A stretch of 64,000 nucleotides of DNA, taken from positions 5,399,116-5,463,115 of the forward strand of contig NC_135164.1 of NCBI RefSeq assembly GCF_050948215.1, in the 5' to 3' direction. Below the pieces are notes generated by a model, which was given only the letters and a program-made list of their open reading frames with translations, was not told where the DNA came from and made no database searches. Of the stretch, positions 46,791-58,090 are shown piece by piece. This DNA is from Halictus rubicundus (taxonomy: Eukaryota > Arthropoda > Insecta > Hymenoptera > Halictidae). Both the position numbers and the translations under genes were made by a program. The stretch's first letter is position 1; every line of letters starts with the position of its first letter.

Positions 46791-47006
46791 TGAATCGTTT
46801 CGGAAAGGAACAAAATTGGGAAACTTAGGGAAACAAATTTTTCAAGGTCGTTCTCGTTCAAAATGTTAACCTTCCAAAATCGCTTCGATTTTGCTGTACG
46901 AAATAGAAAAGAATTTGTTCTATGATATTATACGTACATAATTATAAAATTCTATTGTTGGTCAACGAATTCTTTGGTGTAACGATTACTTCGTTTTTGT
47001 ATTCAG

Positions 47007-47314
47007 GTCCGTCCGGGTTGTATGGGATCAGCAAGAGTATGAGGAACAGCGGCCTCTTCCCATCGACCTTCAACGTTGCGGCGAAGGCGGACGTATTCGT
47101 GAACGCAACTTGCGGCGAGGATGGTCCAGAAACATTTTGCAAACCGTCGGAGTCCTCGAGATGCGCGGTCTGCGACGCCAGGAGTCCTGATCCTGGCAAG
47201 AGGCACAACATCAGCAGCATCCTCGACTCGAATCCTGCGAAATGGTGGCAAAGCCCGACCTTGGCCAACGGGGAACAGTACGAGTTCGTAACCATCATCT
47301 TGGACCTGAAACAG
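47007..47314 (+). CDS. wb: Laminin alpha chain (LAMA1/2, wing blister type), exon 2: start of the laminin N-terminal domain
   Basis: Secreted basement-membrane laminin alpha subunit; this exon covers the first half of the laminin N-terminal (domain VI, polymerisation) domain. An acceptor TTCAG precedes 47007, and the donor GTTAGA follows CAG at 47312-47314 (phase 0). The 102 whole codons include SGLFPSTFNVAAKADV, NATCGEDGPETFCK, the CxxC pair RCAVCDA, the phrase PAKWWQSPTLANGEQY and VTIILDLKQ. These are hallmarks of the laminin N-terminal domain. The GLFP...NATCGE..PE.FCK form fits LAMA1/2/wing blister better than LAMA5/LanA. ORF sequence upstream of 47007 is intronic. The next expected segment (V-F-Q-V-A-Y-like) was not found before 64000. 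Confidence 0.9.
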
Positions 47315-48499
47315 GTTAGACTGAGAATTTGATTTACCAAAAAGTTAATTGACCTTGGCTTCGAAAGTCTTCGAAATTGTTGATCCTACTGAAGAACATC
47401 TCAGTTTCCTGTTGCATCGGGTAGCTAACGAAAAATCACATTCAGATGTCTACTATGACCTTCAAATGACCTCGCACCCCGAAAATGAGGGTGAATCTTA
47501 AAAATTCGTACCTGACAGAACCGCAGTCTTCGCGAGAGATGCGAGCACCTGTAAATCTGTAGAAAATTGAAATTATTAGAGAACCGGCGAAATTTTGATC
47601 TGGCTCCTGTTGGTAGCAATGGACGAAGAAAATTTTTCCATTGCATTTATGCGAATGATCTTTGGATCGGTCCCCTGCCTACATACGAATAAAAATGATA
47701 AGTCTGAGGGTAACTGAGATTCTGAGGATTCCAGAAGGGGTTGGGAGGGGGCAATTTATCGGGCCAAGGTGGCAAGGGGCGTGTCCGTTGTCCCTTTACG
47801 AAAAATCGTAAAGTCGCCTTTTTCCCGCTCGTTAGTTTCATTTCACGCGGCGGGCCTCGGTCCGCTTCGGATTTATGTGGTCCCCGGGTCTCGCGGGCCC
47901 GAGGAAAGGGCCCGAGAAAGGGGGTCAGGGAAAAGAGGGTGGGGGGACGAGGCGGTGGCATTGATTACGCGAAACACGAGAAACGGAGACGGACGACGGG
48001 TACGGGAACGCTCGCAGACCGAGAATGGGTACTTTCTGGTCTCCTTTCTCAGAATTTCACGTGCTTGAAGCTGCTGGGGTATACCTGCCGCGGATACGCG
48101 GCAAATTGCGAGCGGCGGCCCGCGAAAAACGTTTTAACGAGCATCGAGCGCGCGGCCCTTTTTCTGAAGGATCGGCAATAAGGACGCGGGAGTTGAAGAG
48201 ACCCCGCCCCCGGCCGAGTTTTCCGTTGATTATGCCCTCCTACTTTTTAATCGGCTTAGTTAGCGGTTGTCGGACGACTTGTTCTCTTCTCTCTACCGTT
48301 TAATTAGACGGCGCGACGGGTCGTGTCGTTGTCAACGGATTACGGGAGTACAACGCATTCACACGTTCACAACATATTCACTGTTGCAACGTGAAAAGTA
48401 GGCGCAGTTTTGAGAATTTTTTTCCCGGCGAGCATTGCTAGGAAAAAGAAATTCATTGTGGTTACAGTTAATGTGTAGAGTGCGCTAAAAAATTTTCCA

Positions 48500-48686
48500 C
48501 AGTGTTTCCTCGATATATGTCAACGAGACGGGTCTTGCCAGCGACATATACCGTCCAGGAGATACTATTCTTTGATCCAGCCGCGTTTTGTTTACACTCC
48601 TCGGCGTCCGAGGACTCACGAGCTTCGACGGAGCTTCTGTGACTTTTATCGACCAAGTATTTGCGACATATATCGAGAAAAGACTG
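48500..48686. mobile_element. Family F element (187 bp)
   Basis: The left end is CAGTGTTTCCTCGATATATG. The right end, read inversely, is CAGTCTTTTCTCGATATATG, with TA after it at 48687-48688. The inner block GACTTTTATCGACCAAGTAT matches 17440-17460. The left flank is CA rather than TA. Confidence 0.8.
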
Positions 48687-51086
48687 TATTTTCGTTTCCT
48701 GTGTTTAGAAACTGCATGTAAGCCTACATTTATTGAACGGGAAAAAATGTTTTCCGCTCTCTATGATGTGTAGAAATTCATGCTGAAAGTTTTTAAAAAA
48801 TACCACGTGCAGGTTTTCATTGGAAGAATTATTTGGACATTAATAAATCTATCAAAGATGGAGAATAGTATGACGATAGAATTTAATTGAATTTCATTGA
48901 GAGTTTCAAGAGAATATTAGAGGCAAATTGAAATATTACAAACGAAAATCTACAAATATGTTATAAACTGTACCAAACACGAGAAACGAGGAATGAGTTA
49001 CAAAGCATCGGAATTATTGGCGCAGAGTTAAATGAATTAATTCAGCTGAATTCACGAGTGTCCGCAACGATCGCGACGTTGTCTGAAGACATAATTATAA
49101 CGATAGTACGCGGATGAATCGACGAGCGAGCTCCGGTCGGCGTATAATGGATATGTTAAGATAAACGAAATCTTTGTGTGCAATTAGGGAAGATGTGTGT
49201 GGGTCGAAGACTCGGTCCCTAACTGGATACTGATTGCTAATCCCCCAAAGAGATACCTCCGGCGAATGATCGCGGTACGCGGGATCGCCCGCGCAAGACG
49301 ATTTCCTCATAATAATTAATTAAGAAGCCTCGTTATAGAAAGCTTTCATTACGACATTTAAGGAGGCGTTGTTATTGATGGTTTCCCGGAACAATAATTT
49401 CGTTATTACTCAATAGTTGCCAGGCTAATTGGTCACGTATTACCGCGAAAATAATTGAGAGTTTAACAAAGTTGTTCGAAGTAATTCGAGAGCATGTTAT
49501 TCTGGCTCATCTTTCAGGAACTAATATTTTTCGTAGAATTTTCACACTTAGAAATATTGCTTCTCGGAGAAGCTATATGTTGAAGTTATTCTGCAAGAAC
49601 GTATTCGATGCTGAAGAGCAAGTACGTTGTGCAATATTTACTACATAAGCAAGGGTGTCGTATTTTATTCGAGCAAGAAGATTTGCGTTATGAAATTTTA
49701 TATGTAGCCAGGCCCGGTGTAACGTACGCCACAATTCATCGAGTCACTCTTAAATAAAGGTCTACAAGTATCGGGACTGATTATGCTAATCGACGGATAA
49801 GCAAACCGCGGCGGACATATTTATGATCCTCGTTAGCGTTCATTGCGTTTATTAATTTTACGAGCAGCCAACGTTGTTCGTAATTGTTTCTCTCGTCCCC
49901 CGAGCCCCCATAAAATCGGTGTATTGTTGTTGTATTACTTTGACGTTGCAATTATCGCTTACCGTATTAATTGGGAGATATGAGTGAGGCAAACATGCAT
50001 ACACAGTGGCTACGAATCTCTGAGGCAAAGTCGAAATAAAGTAAAAGAATAATCAATTGTTTTAACCAAACGTCAACTACTTCTTTAAAAAAACGTTTCC
50101 GCTGACAGATATTTACACAAACAATTACAATTTTTAAAAACGTTCGAACGGTCTTGAAAATTTTATCAAAAAATCCGGTAGTGTAAATTCACGATTATTT
50201 TAAATGAAAATAGATTGGAAAACGAAATCACAATAAAATGCAGGAATAAACTAAATTATAGGAAGGATGATTCAATAAATTATTGTACACAGTATACTTG
50301 ATAACGATTTCTTACTCCAAATAAGTTCTATTTAATAGAACTGTACGAGGTTTACCATAAATTTCGTAGAATTATTTTAACGGAACATTCATTGGGAAAA
50401 TAAGTCATAATGAAGTTCGTTACTGGGTGAATAAAGTAAATGATAGCAAAGAGAAGTTGACGAATTATTACACGTGGTAAACTGAACTAAAAATTGTAAT
50501 ACTATACATAGACTTTATGCTAAAATTAAATCGCCAGCATGAGTGAAGGATGTTCGGTTATTAAACGAGCGACGCCGTTTCAGGCTGAAAAATGAACGAC
50601 AGTTGCCTTACCGAGCTTTTGGTAACCATTTGTATCCGTCTAGTAATTGTGCAACGCGTTTCTACTTGTCGGCGATACACGTCGTAACGGAGGCAGTCCA
50701 TCACCATGCCCATTTTCGGTAGGAACAAATTAATTTATTTCGTTGCCCGTGATTACGTGGGCGGCCCAGCCACGGTCCCAGCGTCTCGTCATGCCAATCA
50801 GTAGCGCAAACAGAAGTTAAATTTAAAATGAGCCAACGACTCGCGCGAAATCCATGGAATGCTCCTCTGCGAATGTGTAAAGGGGGGGGGGGGCAACTCG
50901 TGTAACGCTCTCAAAGTAAGGCAATCTTTGGGAATGCTTTTTACGAAAGCCGTAGTATGTTCTCAAAACTTTTAAAATAAAATAAAACTGCGATTTCTTC
51001 AAAATCCACGTCGTTTAGTGAACTTCTAATTGCTCACAAAAAATTAGGTCGTTTGGTAACATTGTGAAAGACTTATCCTGCTTTAA

Positions 51087-51327
51087 CCCTTTGTACTCGG
51101 CACTATTTTCAACGTAAAATTAAATTTTTCTTCCGTCTTACAATATTTTCAATTTATTCAAACGAAACTGATCCGACTTCTACATATAGTATTTGAATGT
51201 TTAGTAATCTATTAAATACAAATATTGTAAAGTAACAAATATTTTGTAATATTTTTTGTAATTTCTTTGAAATAATGCCACAACAATTTCTGGTGGTGCT
51301 TCAGAGTCACCATTCGAGTGCTAAGGG
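51087..51327. mobile_element. TTAA-flanked MITE, family A, copy 4 (241 bp)
   Basis: TTAA at 51083-51086 and 51328-51331. The ends are CCCTTTGTACTCGG and CGAGTGCTAAGGG. It is close to copy 3 in sequence and orientation (shared GGTGGTGCTTCAGAGTCACC). Confidence 0.9.
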
Positions 51328-51331
51328 TTAA

Positions 51332-51494
51332 CACTAGGTTCACGGAGCACTAAAAGTCACTCCGTTGCGTTGTAAAAATAACAAAATTGTAGTTATTCAG
51401 ATTTCCAGTGCTCGAAGAAACGAATCTATTGAACAATTCTTGACAAGTGCTTCCTTGCACTCTTAACAATTGTTAATTTCCCGTAAATCCAGTG
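51332..51494. mobile_element. Family B element abutting family A copy 4
   Basis: Begins CACTAGGTTCACGGAGCAC directly after the shared TTAA at 51328-51331 and ends CCGTAAATCCAGTG before a decayed TTGA (51495-51498). The inside (AAAAGTCACTCCGTTGC, GTAAAAATAACAAAATTG) matches family B. Confidence 0.75.
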
Positions 51495-54406
51495 TTGAAG
51501 GGCGTACGGATGCTTTTTACGCTGACAGTAAGTCAATTAGGACACACACGAATTTCCACCGAACAGGAATACACAGGTACGAGCAAGCACGTGCGAGATG
51601 AACGAGAAAGACAAAAGAGATGTAAAAGCGCGAACGAACACGACGAAAACAGAGGAAAAAGGGGCAAAAGTACCGGAGAAGACTTAATATGCGAAAAAGA
51701 AGGAGAAACTAATTGGAGGTGCGAACAAATAGGCGTCCACGAAACGAGGGTGAAATGCGAGAGCGGAAACGGACGCGACCAGGTGAGATGAGGAGAGAGG
51801 GGGAGAAAGGAAGGTAGAAAGTAAGACGATCGAATTGAGCGTATAGGAAAGAAGAAAGGCGGAGAAGAAAAAAAGGCTAATGAAAAGAAAGAGGTTCGTT
51901 GCGGTGTGTGTGCACGGGGGGGAATCGTCTACGGTTGTGAAAAAGCAAAAGGATGGTCGCGCAGCATGGTGGGTACGTGAAGGTCCTGCACGGTGCTCTG
52001 TAATTATCGCCAGTGGCCGTGGGAATTGAATTACCAGGTAAATTCGTAACGTGCCAGGACGTGGACCGGCAAAAGTCAAAGAACTGTGCAATCTCGACGA
52101 GGTTCCTGTGCCACCGGAGTCCGTTTCGATCAATCATCTGACACACTTTGATCACCGGAACTCTCCGTGCCTGGTCACACCGCCATACTTCTCGTCCAAG
52201 AGTCACATCAAAGTGCACTTGTTTTTCGACCCTCATGTCAATATTCAAAATATTCCACGACGTTCTATAACATTTATTTTTCCCTTCCTGCGATTCTTAA
52301 AGTCGCATCAACTTCTGGGTGCCTAGACTGTGTGGTCCGTTCTGCTGTTCTTTTCAGTAATTAATCAATTAAATCAACTTGCGAGTATAAACACAAAGAA
52401 TAAATTCTGAGAAATGGGAGCCAAATAAAAATTTCTTTGTTGCTTCTTCAATAAGCCGGAACTAATGTACTAATATTTTTAACTTCTAATCTGTCCATTG
52501 CTTCAAATTCCACTCATTCATTTTTGCCATAAATGCGTTTGATCCGTCTAATTATAAAGATACTCCATGGGAAGTTATCGAGCAAGTTTCTAAACGTACT
52601 AAAAATTGCGGAACGTCTAAATAAATTCAATCTTGCAGTCTTCCAAAGTGCACGGACACGTGTCAGATATTTTTAGAGATCGGTTCAGTCTTAAAAATGT
52701 AACTTTTCGAAATGATCAGCCAGAGTACATTTCTCTCGAAAAGTTCCGTTTTATCCGCCACCGTGTCTCTCCCCGAAGCTTTCAGGCCGGGTTGATTTAT
52801 GGTTGGCCCGTTCCCCGGCTCGATTTTCTCACATTTCGAGTCGTGGCGACCGGTCACGACGCGGTTTCGTAAGCCACCCTCCGACAGAACCTTTTAAAAA
52901 GCCCGCCTCGCGATCCACGAGAGAGAGGAAGCTCGAAGTGGGTGGTGCGCCACTTCCTGGGAACCCTCAAACCCTCCGGGGTTATTACGGGGAGGGACGG
53001 TGGTTGTCAAACAGGAATTTATAGCGCTTTCAAGCACGCTAATTGGACGGTTGTTCTCTGGGGACCGGTAAGTTCTCCGGGCCGCTACGGGCCTCGATAA
53101 TTCCCGAAGATCTGGACAAATCTTCGTGGAAGTTTCGGGGGTTGGGCCCAGGTGTTTTCGATTTTCAATGCCATTCGTTCACTATTTTAACTGTTACCGG
53201 ACCGTCAATCGTCCTCTAATGTAAAAATATACTGCGGCGACCTCAGAGCTAGGAATTACTGTGGTTCCTGTAATTGTTCGAACATTCTTCAAGTCAGAAT
53301 CACTTTTTCAGAAGCGATTCGAACGACTTCGGTTCTTCTGCGAAGATAGAAGGTCCAGCTTGGTGGATGACGTTGATTTTTACAGCTTTTTTATCTGAGC
53401 TTGTAATCCAATTTTTTAAAATATGTTTTGTTGTTACTCGGATCTACAAACGATGAAAAATGGTCACAATTAGGGAAAAATCGAGAAATATGGTAATTGT
53501 TAATATTGTTTTGAGATGTAGACGATCGATCTCTGTTCCTATTGCAGGAAAACTTTATTTCCATATTTTATAATTCCCATGCGAACTAAAACTTTCACTT
53601 ACCATTTATCGGTACTCATTGGAGCTTATGAGGACACATTTTTTAAAACAGTTCCACTGTTGTCGTCTCAAACGGAACCTGTTGAGCATTGCCATAACTT
53701 TTCCGGTCCCCAGCTGAAGTTTCGAAGAAGATTTCGTTTTCACGAGCTGCTGAGCGTCGAGAGTTTTGGACGTAACGGTTCTCGCAAGCAAAGGGCAGCG
53801 AAGGGCCGAGAAGGAACGGACTATGGTCGTTTATGGAGGCGGTCTTATGTCGCGCCGCAGGTATACTGGAGCAGGTATTTACCTGTGCAGGTTGTACACG
53901 GAGCCTGCATACTTTCGGCTCCTCCGGCATTGAGCCGATCGCGCGTACAAGTATTCGCGGCTTGGTTCCTTGAGCAAAGAAACAGTATAAGAAAAAAGTG
54001 AACGCCCCATGAACGCGATTCATGGTGGGAGCCCCCATGGATCCAGAGGGGGGCCCTCTCGCTCCCTCCGAGATTCGAGTGCAAAGATCGATTCGGTGGT
54101 AAATCGCGACCGGGGGCCATTCAATCCCGAAGTAAACGCGAATCGATATTCAACCTTCCGTTCGAGCCCTTCCTCGAACATCATTTTACAAATAACGATG
54201 CTAACCATAATAATTTCGTTGAGCTTCTTCAAACATTATCCGATGATAAATGGATCGATTTTTGTACAATTATGGCGCAGAAAAATGTCAAGAAACACAC
54301 CATCCATAATATTGAATTCATATTCGAAAACATAATAGTCAAAAGACAGGGCCTAGAGAGATATTTGAATTTCCCTCGAGCAAAAAAATGAGTGACTGTA
54401 ATTTAA

Positions 54407-54648
54407 CCCTTAGCACTCGAGTGGCAACTATAAGGCGCCACTAAAAATTGCTGTATCATTATTCAAAATATTTTTTACATTATTAAATTTGTTCGTATTC
54501 AATAAATCACTAAACACTTCAGTATTATAAGAGTAAGTTGGCCCATGTTAGTATGCATGACATGAAAAAATATATATACAGAAGGGAAATATTCCAGGTC
54601 GGAAAAAAGGTTTCGTTTTGGTTTTAAAATAGCTTCGAGTGCAAAGGG
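54407..54648. mobile_element. TTAA-type MITE, family A, copy 5 (242 bp)
   Basis: TTAA at 54403-54406; the right target has become TTGA (54649-54652). The ends are CCCTTAGCACTCGAG and CGAGTGCAAAGGG. It belongs to a subfamily with GTGGCAACTATAAGGCGCCA near its left end. Confidence 0.88.
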
Positions 54649-55397
54649 TTGAAACTCTGGAAGAACTAAAAATAATTTAAGAATATATTAAGAAATCGTC
54701 ACAGAAATTACAACATTTCCGTGGGCTTATGAAATGCGTCAGTTAAGTCGAGGGTCAAAGGAAGAATATTTGGAGTGTACGGAGGTCGATTAATAATTTA
54801 ATATAATATTGTGAAATTGCGATTGCCGGATCCGTTAGCCAAACGATGCCAGCAAACATGTTAATCTCCGTGAAGCGTGACGATTTGCATATTCAGATTC
54901 GGGGAGTGAAACGGCAATAATAAATCGATATTTTGGTCGATACCAGTGGGGGGGGGGCTTAATGACTGGCGGGGCGGGGCGGGCCGGATGCAGAGGAGAA
55001 TTCCCGAGAAAGCAAATCGAGTCGTAAAATCGACGGTCCGGGACCACCCAAAGCCCCGCGATGCCGCGTTTCTTCGGACTTTCTTGGATGATGAAGGCGA
55101 TTCCCCTCGGTAACGAGGCCTCCGCGTCCCGGAACTGCTTTGAAACGCATCCGAAAGCCCGCGAGGTGCATCGACCGCTGCAACGCTGCAACGCATACCC
55201 CTTGCACCCCGCGCGCACAATACGTACAATAAATCAGGCGACGTCATGTTCGATAATTGTTCGGAAGCGTGAACGGCTCCTTAAAGTTTTTATCTAAGAG
55301 CCGGCTGGAAACAGTTACTGACTCGTTACAATGACGGTAATCGTCATTTTTTACTAGATCGAGAGATTCATACCGCCCCTCCACAGGTTACATTTAA

Positions 55398-55638
55398 CCC
55401 TTTGCACTCGAAGCTATTTTAACTCCAAAACGAAACATTTCTTCCGACCTAGAATATTTCCTTCCTATATATTCTTCTTCATGTTATACTTACGTAAATG
55501 GTGCAATTTATTCGTACAATACTGAAGTGTTTAGTAATTTATTAAATACAAACAAACTTAATAAGGTAAAAAATATTTGGATAATGATACAGCAATTTTC
55601 AGTGGCGCCTTATACAGTCGCCATTCGAGTGTTAAGGA
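55398..55638. mobile_element. TTAA-flanked MITE, family A, copy 6 (241 bp)
   Basis: TTAA at 55394-55397 and 55639-55642. The ends are CCCTTTGCACTCGAAG and CGAGTGTTAAGGA. It matches copies 1 and 5 (shared CCAAAACGAAACATTTCTTC). Confidence 0.9.
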
Positions 55639-57207
55639 TTAAAACATGGTACATTTTTTAATTTATGCTTGCATCAGTCATCGATTTTTCATCGTTTATC
55701 TATTTCTTTTTTTCTTGTTCTTATAGTTGAACTTGTTCTGATAGTGCACTTATCTAATACTTTGACGAGATGATTTGTGAAAGAAAAAAGTATTGGTATT
55801 AAATGAAGAATTTGGAGAAAACAATTTTTGGAATATTTAATTTTCTCGTGGAAAACAGGAATTATTTCGTATTATTTAAGCAGCACCTAAACAATAAACA
55901 AGAGGAATTCAGTGCCTATTAATAGCCTGTTAACGACTAAGTAATAATGTATGTAAAAGTAGCTCGATAATTTTCTTTTAAACAGTCGTTTCAGAAGAAG
56001 TTTTTGCATTATCTTGATTTTAAAAATTTGTTGAATCAGGAATGAGATTACTGTCACTTTTTAACAGTTTACTCAGAAATTCTCAGCTGTCGATTTTCGA
56101 TTTTGAAGAGACTATTTGCAAGTTTCCGGTAAGTTGATTGTCTAAATATGAATTTGCTTTTTAAATTGTCTTACCATTATTAAAGGAATACATTCAGTTG
56201 AAATATTTTACTACTCTTTCTTTTGCTTCTTTCTGTTCAAATATTTATTTACGACTTGGTCGTAGCTGAAGGTACGTATTGAGCACTGTCGGTTGCATGA
56301 ATAAGCGAGGAGTATATGTGAAGAGTATACAATTTGCGAATGTAACGCACGCGACATACACAATTCGCGAACTTCTTGGGAATCTGAATTAAGGAAAGCG
56401 ACAGCTGCCGAGGGTACTTGAGTCAAATGACTCGAGTGCGATGGATTAAATTTGGATATTCTCGGAATACAGCAATGGTTAAAAGGAAGCTGCAAGATCT
56501 CGAAACGAAGCGAGTACTGTTGAAACCATTTTTAACCAAATTTAATCATCGATAAACAAAATATCTATCCCTGTAATAGAACAGACACTTTTTTCCAAGT
56601 TCTATTCAAACCAAACCTTCCAGAATCACTCTTCATCCATTCTCATTAAACTTATAACATACCAAAATTTTTCAAAAAAATTCCATGCCTTGAAAAGGGT
56701 ATCAAAAAGTACCTTGAAAAGCCTCCAAGTGCTTCCAAATGGTTTTTAAAATAGTCTAAATGCTCTTATCGACGAGCATCGAAACTGCTATTATTTTGTT
56801 GGATATTTGTAAGTAGAGTCAGACTCGAGGCATAAAAATATGTAGATTCGCGATAAGGTAGAGTGACTACATTACCGTCAAAAAATTGTTTCACGTGCCT
56901 CAAGTTTTCGTCCTTATATACGAATATTTTGTCGCTGGTAAAGGGCTCATTCGAAAGAGGAAGGTTCAATCTAGTGCGCGCTGGTCAGAAACTTCCGAGA
57001 TTATGCAGATATTTGGTAACATAAGCGTTAGAAGTAGGCCAAAAATTGACGATGTGCATGCCGCGGAATCGAAGCATTTTTATGCCATTGGATGAATTTT
57101 CTGGATGAAATCGAGAGCAGCGCGCACTAGAAAATATCTCCAGCTACAAAGTGAGCTATATTTTGTCTTGATTCTCTGCGAAATGAAGCCAAAATCTTGA
57201 AGCACGT

Positions 57208-58090
57208 TTGTCAGAATTCATAATATCGATAATGCAGAGCAAAAAATGTGACAAGTTTAGCCACAGACTTAAGATTCGTCGGATCAAGACCAAGACGGAT
57301 CTTAAGTCTGTGTCTGAAGGCTGTGAGTGGAAATTATTAATTAAAAAGTCACGTAACTATCCCGGGCCCTTAAGCGTCGTGTTGTACGGCGAAATTCCAG
57401 TATTTCTCGAGAAATTTAAATCTAGGAAAATTCTTATGAATCTCATTTATTTTATAACATATAAATTCTTAAATTCTCTTAAATTCTTATTTAAAACTTT
57501 AGAAAAACTGAATACTGAATTGAATAATGAGTTTCTTGTTGTTATTAAAGAAGAAATATCTAAAAGAAAAGACAAGATTGTTGTATCCCTTATAAAATAT
57601 CTGCATAATCCAGAATCTTTGCAAACAGATTCAGAAGATACATTTTTTTATTTAACATCCAAGGCAGATATGTATAAAATGGCAAAACAAATTGTAAGCA
57701 GACTTTTTGGAACATATAACAATGATTCTTATGAAAATAGTGAAAAACTTTCAGATTCTCAGAACGAGGAACTATCACTGGAAAAACAGTTAGAATTAGA
57801 AATTGCAAATAGCCTTGAAGAATTTAGTGTCAAGAGTTCAGCGGCAGAAGAAAATAAATTTCGGACTCTAACAAAGGAATTCCAAATTTTTGGGTCCACT
57901 GAAAAAAGGACACCCAATCTTCAGCAACTTTTGGATGTTCTGTACACGATAAAGCCAACATCCACATAAAATGAAAGAAATTTTTCTCGGGCTACAGATT
58001 TTGTTACAAAAAAAAAAAAGAAGTAGATTGTCTGATTATACATTAGATGCATTATGCTTCTTAAGAAGTCGTTTCAAAACAAAAGCGTGA
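57208..58090 (+). pseudogene. hAT-superfamily transposase C-terminus, broken by a stop and a frameshift
   Basis: An ORF of 253 codons (57208-57969) ends in FQIFGSTEKRTPNLQQLLDV then TIKPTST, followed by TAA. Reading on in the same frame gives NERNFSRATDFVTK, and after an A-tract frameshift (about 58008-58021) RLSDYTLDALCFLRSRFKTK and a TGA at 58088-58090. KPTS...R.FS...RLSD..LDALCFLRS is the signature of the hAT C-terminal dimerisation domain. The preceding Leu/Lys-rich part (EEISKRKDKIVVSLIKYLHN, TSKADMYKMAKQIVSRLF) fits the poorly conserved hAT core. The first 40 or so codons overlap a hairpin (57262-57312) and may not be transposase. The DDE catalytic core and terminal repeats were not found, so this is an immobile remnant. 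Confidence 0.8.
57262..57312. repeat. 19-bp hairpin
   Basis: Arms 57262-57280 and 57294-57312 (CACAGACTTAAGAT core) pair at 18 of 19 positions around a 13-base loop. A further perfect 13-bp inverted pair, CTAGTGCGCGCTG, lies upstream at 56971-56983 and 57118-57130. These may be internal parts of the same decayed element. Confidence 0.75.

Larger units (their letters stand above)
14121..47006 (+). other. Large first intron of the laminin alpha gene
   Basis: About 32.9 kb between the signal-peptide exon and the laminin N-terminal exon. It contains mobile elements, tandem arrays and GC-rich islands, listed separately where definable. GC-rich, multi-frame-open blocks lie at about 29700-30530, 31490-32050, 38600-39160 and 43780-45480. 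They yield long ORFs without domains and could be enhancers or unannotated exons. Stretches without a listed feature (for example 18000-19900, 22900-25000, 34100-37900, 39200-40800) are plain intron in which nothing was recognised. Long first introns in basement-membrane genes often hold enhancers; that is inference here. Confidence 0.65.

Noticed and set aside
52051..52326. 91-codon plus-strand ORF (VPVPPESVSINHLTHFDHRN) considered as a laminin exon
   Set aside because: It does not match the expected second half of the laminin N-terminal domain and lacks its cysteines. An opposite-strand ORF is equally open.
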